From Paucibacter sp. Y2R2-4 (GTDB lineage Bacteria > Pseudomonadota > Gammaproteobacteria > Burkholderiales > Burkholderiaceae_C): 64,000 bases of DNA. The notes under the pieces were generated by a model. It made no database searches and was not told the origin of the DNA. It was given only the letters and a program-made list of their open reading frames with translations. The translations under genes and the position numbers were made by a program. Shown piece by piece: positions 11,498 through 19,671 of this stretch; position 1 is the first letter of the stretch; each line of letters opens with the position of its first letter. The DNA lies in NCBI RefSeq assembly GCF_025717535.1, contig NZ_JAJIRO010000001.1:930001-994000 (forward strand). Direction: 5' to 3'.

Positions 11498-11503
11498 CAT
11501 GCG

Positions 11504-14500
11504 TCACACCTTCATGGGCTGTGACGCATCAGGCTTCAGCTGGGCGCTCTGACTGAAGGGCTTGCTCTCGAGAAAGCTACGAACGAAGGCTGCCGGCACA
11601 TGCGGGCCCGCCGCCTCAGTCCATTCACGGGCTTGCGTCAGAAGCTGCTGAGCTAAAGCACGATCACTCGCGTCTGTACTGGCCGTCAAAGCCTGCGCTG
11701 CCATCCACCAGAACTCCACAAGTTCCATGTCCACGGGGAGGCAACGCTCCAGCCAATGCAATACTTGCCTGACTTGCTGCGCTGCCTCAGAACCGCGCCT
11801 CAAGCGTCGCAAGGCATCTGCACGCCAAATGCTCACACTGAGCTGAACGCTGATGAGGTCCTGCGGCAAACTGGCCAAAAGCCGATCACATCGCACCAGA
11901 GCCCGTTCAGCCGCCTCATAGCGCAGGATGTTCAGGGCCAGCAGGCAACGGTCCATCAAATCCACCGACTCATCCACCCACTCGGCCTCGGCCTGCAAGA
12001 GCCGAGGCAAGACCCGCTGGCCGGCCAAGGCATCCAAGCGGCACTCCAGACTCAGGCGAGCAATGCGATTGCCCACCCGCAAGCCCTCGGGCAGCGGCGT
12101 CATCGCCTGACGGGCCCGCGCCCATTGCCCAAGACGCAGGAACACCAAGGCCAAGCGGTTCTCGGTGATCACCGTCCAGACCGGCGCGCTGCCCTGCCGA
12201 AACTCCTTCAAGCACCATTCCAGCAGTTCCAAGGCTTCGGCGTACCGCCCTTGGCCAAAGTCACTGCTGGCCACATGCATCAGGTTGGCGGCCGTGCCTG
12301 CCCCACCCGGTCGCCCCATGCGCTCCCACACCGACTTGATGCGCCGGTAGATCTCCTGGCTGGCCTGGCGCTGCCCCAGAAATTGCTGACAAATGGCCAG
12401 ATTGCCCAGCTGATCCGCGGCCTCGCTTAAGTCGCCAAGTTCCTCGGCCAGCGCTGCCGCCTGGGTGAGCGGCGCCACCGCCTCGGCGTAGCGGCCTGCG
12501 CCATGCAAGACATAGCCATAAGCGCCAAGAAAATCGATCTTGAGCCGTGCATCGGTCTGCGCTTGCACGGCGTCAAGCCGGTCAGCAAACAAGCTCAAGG
12601 CGGCTTCGGCCTGCTCTCGCAGCACCATTGAAATGCCCAGCCAGGCGGCGGCACGGGCCTCCTCCGAAGCTTCACCCAGTTGCTGAGCCAGGGCCAAGGC
12701 CTCTTTCGCGACCAAGCCCAACTCGCCCTGCCCGCTCACCGCCACTTCATATCGCGCCTGCAAAAGCAAGGCCTTGAGCCGCTGCGCATCGCCCTGCGAT
12801 TGAGCGAGCAAGTCCGCCAGACGCCGATGCACCTGCTCCGGCGACTCCACCACCATGGCCGCCTGCAAGGCCAAGCACGCCAACTCAAAACACTCGGGCT
12901 GTTGCGCGCCCATGCGCTGCAAACACAACTCTGCGCGAGCCAGAAATCCCAGCTCTTCCACCCGGCGCGAAGCCAAGCGCGCCTGCTCTGCCGCCAGCCG
13001 CCATTGCTGCGCGGCCTCGGCCCATTGCTGCGCTTGTTGCCAGTGCTCGGCCACCACCGGCGCGGCCACGCCGGCCGCCTGCAGCACCGGCGCAATCGCG
13101 GTGTGCAAGAGGCGGGCCACGGGCTCGGGCACCGAATGCGCGGCGACCTCGGCGGCCAGATCGAAGGCAAAGCCCTCGTCATCCATGAACTGCGCTGCCT
13201 GCAACTCAAGCCAAGGTTCCACCAGATCGACCGGGTGCTGAGCCAACACGGCCGCCACCCAGTCCAGCCGAAAGCGCGGGCCCAAGAGCGCCGCCACCCG
13301 CAGCAGGCGTTGGGCGGGTGCACTCAGCGTCGCCAGGCGCTTGGCGATCAAGGTCTGCAGCGGCGGCGCAACGCTTGCGTGCTCGGCCACCGCGTGGCTC
13401 AACTGGCCGGCCGCAGCACGCAGCAGTTCCAAGATGAACAGCGGCCGGCCGCCGGTACGGCGCTGCAGCTTGGCCAGCAGTTCGGCCTCGCTGGTCAACC
13501 CAGCCGCAGCATCGCTGGCCGGCGACTGCGGCAATGCCAAAGAGGACACAAAGGCTGCCAGGTCCTCGCCCAGCAAGGGGCCTAGGGTCAAATCAAACAA
13601 GCCCTCGGTCTCGCGCTGCAGCCATTGTTTGAGCGCTTCGGGCAAGGCCTCATCGCGGCGCAAGGTCAAGACACACAGCCACGCAGGTGCCCCGGCAGGC
13701 GCAGCCTCTTGAGCCTGACTCAGAACAGGCAATAAGCACTCCAAAGAGGCCGAATCAATCCACTGCAGGTCATCCAGCAACAGCCAACTCAAAGCGGCAG
13801 GCTGTGGCGCGGGAGGCGACGCGACCCGACACGCTTGCAACAATGCCGAGCAAGCCGATTGCAGGCGCAAGGGCTGCAGCGGTGTCGCAGGCAGCTCATT
13901 GCTCGCGACCCCTAAGGTCGGCAAGATGCGCGCCAATTCCTCCTGAGCCCACGCCGGCAAGGAGCCATGGGCTGCCAGCAAACAATGCCACAGACTTTGC
14001 AGACAACGGGCCAGAAAAGCATAAGGCGTGGCCATGTCAGCCGCTGTTGCTTTGATCAACAAGCCTGAGCCTTGCGCAGCACAAAAGTCCTGGGCCAGCC
14101 GCGTCTTGCCGATGCCAGCTTCCCCTTGCAGCAAGAGCACTTGCCCTCTTTGGGCCGCATCCTCTAGCGCCAGCCATTCCCTTTCGCGCCCGACCAGACG
14201 CGGAGGCCGCCACAGCGCAGCAGCCAAAGCCGGAGCGTGGGCTGCACGACGCTTGGCGGGCTGCGGCACGCGGAGCTCGGCACCAGAGCCACCCACCGGT
14301 GCATGGACGACTGTTTGGTCGGACGATGCTGTGTCCAAGACAGCCGTCAAAGCGTACGCACTTTCGGGCAATGCGCTGGCAGGCCCTGCGCCCTCGCTGC
14401 GCTCAATCAACTCGGCCAATGCGCGGGTTTCGCTGCTGGGCTGCAAGCCCAGTTCCTGCTGCATGCTTTCCTGGCAGCTGCGATAGGCCGCCAAGGCCGC

Positions 14501-15097
14501 CGTACGATCGCCGCGCCGGTAGTGCAAGCGCATCAGACGCCGGTGCGCATGCTCGCTGCTGCGCTCATTCAGGGTCAGGTGTTGCGCCCAAGTCAAGGCC
14601 TCGGCCAAACGCCCCTGAGCCTCCAAGGCCTCGGCCTGATCGGCGACCAAGCGGCGACGCTGATCCAACCACTGCTGCTGCAAATGCTGCACCTGCTCGG
14701 CCAGCGGCTCGCAGTCCAGATAACTCATCGCACCCAAGGGCACAGGCTCGATGGCCAGCAAATGCGGCGCTGCCAGCGCGTCCAGGTCATGCCGCAAGCC
14801 AGAGCGCAGCGCCAGCATTTCACCCTCTTCAAACAAGTCAAGCGCCAGATTGCGCCGCAGCCGAAACAAGCGCTGCCGCAAATTGGTCTGCGCCATTTTC
14901 TCGGCCACATCGGGCCACAAGGTCTCGGCCATGCTGCGCCTGGACATGGCTCCGCGCAAGGTCAGAATTGTCAGCAAAGCCGCATCCCGCCGCTCCAGCA
15001 AATAGTCCGCCCGACCCGGCCGCAGAACCCGCGGCGTGCCCAGCAATCGCAACTCACAGTCTTCAAGAGAAACGGTCTGAGCCATATGGACTGACAT
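11504..15097 (-). CDS. SARP/AfsR-type transcriptional regulator with AAA and TPR regions
   Basis: This 1197-residue cytoplasmic regulator has three parts. Residues 10-100 form an OmpR-like winged helix (LRLLGTPRVL start, LLERRDAALLTILTL). Residues 105-240 form a helical bacterial transcriptional activator domain ending EELGLQPS-like (QQELGLQPSSETRAL). Residues 300-600 are an STAND-type ATPase with Walker A GEAGIGKTRL and Walker B LLLDDLQWID. The remainder is helical and TPR-like. SARPs are best known from Streptomyces, where they activate secondary metabolism; large forms also occur in proteobacteria. It is divergent from a PEP-CTERM gene and a tandem repeat lies in the shared region, suggesting it controls the surface proteins. 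The start may be 15097 or the ATG at 15085. Confidence 0.85.
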   Translation of the reverse strand: MSVHMAQTVSLEDCELRLLGTPRVLRPGRADYLLERRDAALLTILTLRGAMSRRSMAETLWPDVAEKMAQTNLRQRLFRLRRNLALDLFEEGEMLALRSGLRHDLDALAAPHLLAIEPVPLGAMSYLDCEPLAEQVQHLQQQWLDQRRRLVADQAEALEAQGRLAEALTWAQHLTLNERSSEHAHRRLMRLHYRRGDRTAALAAYRSCQESMQQELGLQPSSETRALAELIERSEGAGPASALPESAYALTAVLDTASSDQTVVHAPVGGSGAELRVPQPAKRRAAHAPALAAALWRPPRLVGREREWLALEDAAQRGQVLLLQGEAGIGKTRLAQDFCAAQGSGLLIKATAADMATPYAFLARCLQSLWHCLLAAHGSLPAWAQEELARILPTLGVASNELPATPLQPLRLQSACSALLQACRVASPPAPQPAALSWLLLDDLQWIDSASLECLLPVLSQAQEAAPAGAPAWLCVLTLRRDEALPEALKQWLQRETEGLFDLTLGPLLGEDLAAFVSSLALPQSPASDAAAGLTSEAELLAKLQRRTGGRPLFILELLRAAAGQLSHAVAEHASVAPPLQTLIAKRLATLSAPAQRLLRVAALLGPRFRLDWVAAVLAQHPVDLVEPWLELQAAQFMDDEGFAFDLAAEVAAHSVPEPVARLLHTAIAPVLQAAGVAAPVVAEHWQQAQQWAEAAQQWRLAAEQARLASRRVEELGFLARAELCLQRMGAQQPECFELACLALQAAMVVESPEQVHRRLADLLAQSQGDAQRLKALLLQARYEVAVSGQGELGLVAKEALALAQQLGEASEEARAAAWLGISMVLREQAEAALSLFADRLDAVQAQTDARLKIDFLGAYGYVLHGAGRYAEAVAPLTQAAALAEELGDLSEAADQLGNLAICQQFLGQRQASQEIYRRIKSVWERMGRPGGAGTAANLMHVASSDFGQGRYAEALELLEWCLKEFRQGSAPVWTVITENRLALVFLRLGQWARARQAMTPLPEGLRVGNRIARLSLECRLDALAGQRVLPRLLQAEAEWVDESVDLMDRCLLALNILRYEAAERALVRCDRLLASLPQDLISVQLSVSIWRADALRRLRRGSEAAQQVRQVLHWLERCLPVDMELVEFWWMAAQALTASTDASDRALAQQLLTQAREWTEAAGPHVPAAFVRSFLESKPFSQSAQLKPDASQPMKV

Positions 15098-15199
15098 CGA
15101 CGAAACCCCTGCAACACAAGCGTCACAAATGAGGCGACACGAGCCATGACACCCCCCTGATTGAAGGTTAGCACAGCGTTTTTACAAGAAGACACCGTG

Positions 15200-15221
15200 C
15201 CAGTAACGCGCCAGTAACGCG
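15200..15221. promoter_or_regulatory. Tandem 11-bp direct repeat, candidate SARP operator
   Basis: CCAGTAACGCG occurs twice back to back. The core heptamer CAGTAAC (15201-15207, 15212-15218; GTTACTG on the other strand) repeats with a 4-base spacer, an 11-base period. SARP regulators are known to bind heptameric direct repeats with this spacing upstream of their target -10 boxes. It lies between the SARP gene and the divergent PEP-CTERM gene. Confidence 0.55.
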
Positions 15222-15346
15222 GTACCGGAGATGCTGCGCCCCGACCAAGGAGTGAGTTTCAAAAGCAGCACAAGCCTGACGAATATCGCGTCTTGCTGCT
15301 TGAGTTTGTTCCCTGCGCTCTTCAAACGTCCTCTCCGCAATTGACG

Positions 15347-17377
15347 ATGAACTTCGAACCCATGGAAACGCCGAGCATCATGACGCCCAAAGCCTTCGCA
15401 AAGAATTCGCCCGCAAGTCCCCGCCGCATCCAAGCGCGCAACCTCGGCCCAGCTTTTTCCGCCATTGCGCTGGCAGCATTGACTCTCGTTGGAGCATCAG
15501 CGCCGGCCCAGGCTTGGCAAGTGACTTGGCTGGGCGGTAGCGGCGACTGGTACGAGGCCAGCAATTGGGGCTATGGGTCAGCGCCGTCGTTCTGGGACCT
15601 TGCGTTCATCGAACAGCCGCCCGAGATGGGCACCGTGGTTCGCCTGTCCGCACCAGATGTGGTCACCCAGATTCAGGGACTGAGAGTAGGCCCAGGCAAT
15701 GTGCTGGAACTCGGCAGTCATCTGCTGCTTTCGGGTGGCGGCTGGAGCAGCGAACCTCCGCTGATCAACAAAGGCGACATTCACGTCAAGGGAGGTACGC
15801 TTTCGCTGGGCTACGGCAATTCCAACAACAGCCAAGGCAACATTACCTTCAGCGCGGGCGGCTCGCTGAGCTTTCAAGCTTGGAACGACGCAAGCTTGAG
15901 CGGCGGAAGCTTGATTAGCGACGGCCAGGTGACCAGTCTGTACGGCAGCCAAAACTCGGTCTTACGTGACCTCACCTTGCAAGGCAGTTTCAGCGTGGTT
16001 GGCGATAGCCGCATCGCGCTGGCCGGCCAGATCGTCAACCAGGGCCAACTTCTTTTTGCTGCCGACCCCGCCAATCGAGGGGGGCAATTGGCATTGGCGG
16101 GGGACACCACACTGAGTGGTCAGGGCAAGACCATCGTGGCCGACTTTGACGGCTCCACCTACTGGAACTTGATAACGCCAGGCGGTGGCTTCACGCTCAC
16201 CATCGATACTGGGCACACGTTGGAAGCAAGAGGCCTCGTGACTCTCGGCGCAGGCGACCTTCCCTTGATCAACCGCGGCACGATCTTGCTGACGCCCGCT
16301 GCGAGCGACATAGGGGCAGTATTGACCCTGGACCCCGGCCGGAACGCTCGCATCGACAACAGCAGCGGCGTGATCGACCTGAACAGTTCTGCGCTTGGCA
16401 ACTTCTCCGGCGGCCCTCTTTGGCTGCTCAGCGGTGAGCTCAGAGGAGGCACGCTGAAAGTCGGGCGGAACTCCGCGATATTCACCGCAACTGGCAGCGT
16501 GCTTCGAGACGTGCGAATTGACGGCAACGCAACGACTGGATATCACCAACAAAGCCTGAATTTGGCCGGGAAAATCACTCTGGGCACCGGGCACCAGCAA
16601 TGGAGCGGTGACGATGCCAGTTTGTTAGCTTCAGACAACGGGCCTATCAGCCTTGCCGCTGACACGGAGTTTGCCAATGACCCGGCCACAGGCGGCCGCG
16701 GCTACGTCCTCCTGTCGGGCTGGAGCAATCAGCGGGCATTGGTCAAAGGCAACGGCCACCATTTGCTCATCTCTGGCGAGCTTTGGAGCCTTGGCGGTCA
16801 GTTAGGCCAAGGCGACATCAGCGTGCACAACACCGGCCACATCAATGTCGGCCATGAACTCAGCATCCAAGCCAGTCCCGACGAAGGGCTGACGAACGAT
16901 GGCCTGATCAGTTTGGGCCACGGGGAAACAAACGCCATCGACGGCACGATGCGCCCCTATTGGTCGAATCTGGCCCTGGATGGCACGCTGATGCTGGGCC
17001 ACGACTCCATGCTCGGGGTCAGTGTCTCTCCAGGCGCTGCCGGCTTACAAAGCGGGCTACTGGCTGTGACCGGCGATGTGACCTTGGACGGCAACGTTGC
17101 GTTCACGGTGGACGGTGCTCCATCCGATTCAGAAGTCACGTTCCTGACCTTCAGCGGTGTCCGATTCGGCCAGTTTTCTAGCGCCAACGCGTATGCCAGT
17201 GACTGGACAACTGGCATTCGATACAACGTCGCCATCATCTACGGCGATCACAGCGTCTCGGCCAAGTTCACATCGGCTGTGCCGGAGCCACAAAGCTGGG
17301 TGCTGATGCTGGGCGGCATCGGCCTGCTGGGCTGGCTCCGCAAGCAAAGTCATAGCGGCCGCAAAGAGCTGGCTTGA
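15347..17377 (+). CDS. Large PEP-CTERM surface protein, beta-solenoid-like
   Basis: This 676-residue exported protein has a basic N terminus, a signal segment (AIALAALTLVGASAPAQA) and a long repetitive beta region rich in Gly, Asn and Ser. Motifs such as LINKGDIHVKGGTLSL, LINRGTILLT and LTNDGLISLGHG suggest a right-handed beta-helix like autotransporter passengers. Near 575-640 it has the typical passenger end LLAVTGDVTLDGNVAFTVDG. It ends VPEPQSWVLMLGGIGLLGWLRK plus a basic tail, a PEP-CTERM anchor. In-frame starts exist at 15347, 15362 and 15380; none has a strong ribosome-binding site. It is followed by a second protein of similar design 54 bases downstream. Confidence 0.85.
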   Translation: MNFEPMETPSIMTPKAFAKNSPASPRRIQARNLGPAFSAIALAALTLVGASAPAQAWQVTWLGGSGDWYEASNWGYGSAPSFWDLAFIEQPPEMGTVVRLSAPDVVTQIQGLRVGPGNVLELGSHLLLSGGGWSSEPPLINKGDIHVKGGTLSLGYGNSNNSQGNITFSAGGSLSFQAWNDASLSGGSLISDGQVTSLYGSQNSVLRDLTLQGSFSVVGDSRIALAGQIVNQGQLLFAADPANRGGQLALAGDTTLSGQGKTIVADFDGSTYWNLITPGGGFTLTIDTGHTLEARGLVTLGAGDLPLINRGTILLTPAASDIGAVLTLDPGRNARIDNSSGVIDLNSSALGNFSGGPLWLLSGELRGGTLKVGRNSAIFTATGSVLRDVRIDGNATTGYHQQSLNLAGKITLGTGHQQWSGDDASLLASDNGPISLAADTEFANDPATGGRGYVLLSGWSNQRALVKGNGHHLLISGELWSLGGQLGQGDISVHNTGHINVGHELSIQASPDEGLTNDGLISLGHGETNAIDGTMRPYWSNLALDGTLMLGHDSMLGVSVSPGAAGLQSGLLAVTGDVTLDGNVAFTVDGAPSDSEVTFLTFSGVRFGQFSSANAYASDWTTGIRYNVAIIYGDHSVSAKFTSAVPEPQSWVLMLGGIGLLGWLRKQSHSGRKELA

Positions 17378-17431
17378 CCCCGACACAAAAACAAACACCA
17401 CACGCTGTCATCACCCAACAGGACTTTCGAT

Positions 17432-19384
17432 ATGAAGAAATTTGCTCGTGAAACTGGGTCAACGAACTCACTGCGCAAGCCCATAAAGTCAGCGCTCAGG
17501 CTCGGTAGCATTGCCCTCGCTTTGGCGGCGATGCAATCGCCAGCAATTGCAGTGGACTACCTCTGGAAAGGCAATTGGGGCAATTGGGAGGACGCCAATC
17601 AATGGACCTTGCTTGGCGTCCCTGGCTCCAGTGACTCAGTAGAGCTGGCAGGCGGCGCGAGTTGGCTATCCAGCACGCGCGCAGTCGGCAGCCTGAAAAT
17701 CTCCGGCGGTCGGCTCTGGGGTGATGGCGATTTGACGAGCGGCAGCCTCGACTTTCGTACTGGGACTCTTGGAGGCGGCGGACTCGCAAGCACCTATCCC
17801 ACCGGTTTCACCACTGTCACTGGCACCGCCTTGTTCGACGGCACTCGCAGTCAAGAGGTGGCTTACCAACACACCCTGACCCTCAAGGGCAGCAGCACAT
17901 GGACGGCCGGCGGAGGCACCATCAATGGCACGCCTTACGGAGGATCCATCATCAACAACGCCACGTTCACCGTCCTCGGCACGGGCTCCAGCGCAGCCAA
18001 TTCCAGTAAGAGTCTTCGAAGCCCCGACGCAGCGGGAGGCGGCTCCTTTGTCAACAATGGCATGTATTTGCGCGATGGATTGGGCGTGACCCGAGCCTAT
18101 GGCTTCGAGAACTCCGGCAAGGTGCAGATACTGAACGGTACCTTCCAAATGCGGGACTCTGGAAGTTCCGCCGGCCAACTCCAGGTCAACAAGGGCACCG
18201 AACTATCCTTTTACGAAAGCTCTGCCACGGTCAGCGGCAGCATCATCAATCAAGGCCTAGTGAGCTTCGACAGAAGCAACGTCTTCCTCACAAACACAGC
18301 GACATTGAATGGGGATGTAAACATCCTCGGCGGCATTGTCCGAAACGACAGCATCAACACGCTCAATACCTTGTCACTGACCGGTGGACAAATCACCGGC
18401 ACCGGCCACCTCACGGTGACAAACCTTGACTTCAAGTCCGGCATTCTGGGCGGAGGCTCGCTGGCCAATACCTATCCCACCGGATTCACCACCGTGACAG
18501 GCCCTGCAGTTTTCGATGGAGCCAAGGGTCAAAGCGTAGGCGCCAATCACACGCTGACCTTGCAAGGCAAGAGCACTTGGACAGCGGGAGGGGGCGCAAT
18601 CAATGGCACGCCTTACGGGGGCGCCATCATCAACAACGCTACGTTCACCGACCTCGGCACGGGCTCCAGCGCAGCCAATTCCAGCAAGAGCCTTCGCAGT
18701 TCCAGCGCGGGCGGAGGCGGCTCTTTTGTGAACATGGGGAGCTATGTAAGAGACGGGCTGGGTGAAACGCGAACCTATGGTTTCAAAAACGCGGGACTGC
18801 TCCAAATCGAAGCCGGGACCTTTGCTGCCGAAGAAGGCTTCAGCAACACCGGGACAGTCCAAATCGCTGACAAGGGCACACTGAGAACTTCATTCACGAA
18901 TGCAGGTCATATCCAAGGAACGGGCCGGGTTGACACGGGATCAATCAACAATGCGCTGGTGAATAACGGCACGATTGATCCAGGAACGGACGGCGGCTTG
19001 GGCTCTCTGACCATCACCGGAGACTTTGCCGCTGGCACAAACGGCGTCTTGCACATCGACCTCGCCACCGGCGGACTGTCGGACCAATTGATCGTCACCG
19101 ATGACGCCTTGTGGAATGGCGAGTTGTCGGTCTGGGCAACACCTGGCACCGAATTGCACCTGGGCGACGTTTACACCATCGCCAGCTTCGGCAAGCGCCA
19201 AGCCAACTCCAGCTTCAGCAGCATCAGTTGGCACGGGCTGAGCGCCGATCAGTTCGCGGTGGAGTACACCAGCAACAACATCATTTTGCGCGTGACTGCC
19301 GTGCCCGAGCCGCAGTCCTGGGTTCTGCTGCTCGCCGGCCTTGGCACCCTGGGCTTTGTTGCGCGCCGCAAAGCAAAGCGCTGA
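17432..19384 (+). CDS. PEP-CTERM surface protein with internal duplication
   Basis: This 650-residue protein has a signal peptide (ALRLGSIALALAAMQSPAIA), a beta-solenoid-like body and a PEP-CTERM tail (VPEPQSWVLLLAGLGTLGFVARRK). A block of about 135 residues occurs twice, around 104-240 and 330-466. Both copies carry YPTGFTTVTG, STWTAGGG, INGTPYGG, IINNATFT and LGTGSSAANSSKSLRS. The DNA is also duplicated (offset 678 bases, with 32 identical bases at one point), so the event is fairly recent or conserved by gene conversion. AGGA precedes the ATG. It probably forms an operon with the gene before it, and a strong terminator follows. Confidence 0.88.
   Translation: MKKFARETGSTNSLRKPIKSALRLGSIALALAAMQSPAIAVDYLWKGNWGNWEDANQWTLLGVPGSSDSVELAGGASWLSSTRAVGSLKISGGRLWGDGDLTSGSLDFRTGTLGGGGLASTYPTGFTTVTGTALFDGTRSQEVAYQHTLTLKGSSTWTAGGGTINGTPYGGSIINNATFTVLGTGSSAANSSKSLRSPDAAGGGSFVNNGMYLRDGLGVTRAYGFENSGKVQILNGTFQMRDSGSSAGQLQVNKGTELSFYESSATVSGSIINQGLVSFDRSNVFLTNTATLNGDVNILGGIVRNDSINTLNTLSLTGGQITGTGHLTVTNLDFKSGILGGGSLANTYPTGFTTVTGPAVFDGAKGQSVGANHTLTLQGKSTWTAGGGAINGTPYGGAIINNATFTDLGTGSSAANSSKSLRSSSAGGGGSFVNMGSYVRDGLGETRTYGFKNAGLLQIEAGTFAAEEGFSNTGTVQIADKGTLRTSFTNAGHIQGTGRVDTGSINNALVNNGTIDPGTDGGLGSLTITGDFAAGTNGVLHIDLATGGLSDQLIVTDDALWNGELSVWATPGTELHLGDVYTIASFGKRQANSSFSSISWHGLSADQFAVEYTSNNIILRVTAVPEPQSWVLLLAGLGTLGFVARRKAKR
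17740..18150 (+). repeat. Internal repeat, copy 1
   Basis: This is the first copy of a duplicated coding block within the PEP-CTERM gene at 17432. It matches the block at about 18418-18828 with a constant offset of 678 bases (226 codons), including an identical 32-base stretch near 17974-18005. Confidence 0.85.
18418..18828 (+). repeat. Internal repeat, copy 2
   Basis: This is the second copy of the duplicated block. Differences from copy 1 are scattered and preserve the frame, so both copies are under coding constraint. Confidence 0.85.
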
Positions 19385-19482
19385 ACCCAAGCAGCGGTCT
19401 TAGATGCAATAGGTTTTGAAACTTTGGGCTGTCGCCCCTTCACCGCCAAGCCTCCGGGCAGCCCAAGTTCAAGCCCCAGAAA

Positions 19483-19510
19483 GGCCCGGCCCCGCCGGGC
19501 CTTTTCTTTT
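19483..19510 (+). terminator. Intrinsic terminator after PEP-CTERM pair
   Basis: GGCCCGGC (19483-19490) pairs with GCCGGGCC (19494-19501) around a CCC loop, followed by TTTTCTTTT. It closes the two-gene PEP-CTERM unit. Confidence 0.88.
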
Positions 19511-19671
19511 CACTGAATGCCCGATGAGTCAGGGCAATACAGCTCCAGAAAAACCCGATCAGTAGTTTCCATATTTCTTCAATATATTTACAGCATCTTT
19601 CCGGTAAACATTCTCTAATGCGCATCCATGGCGGGGCCTGTTGCTCGCGCCTAGCACAGGAGGATGAGTCC

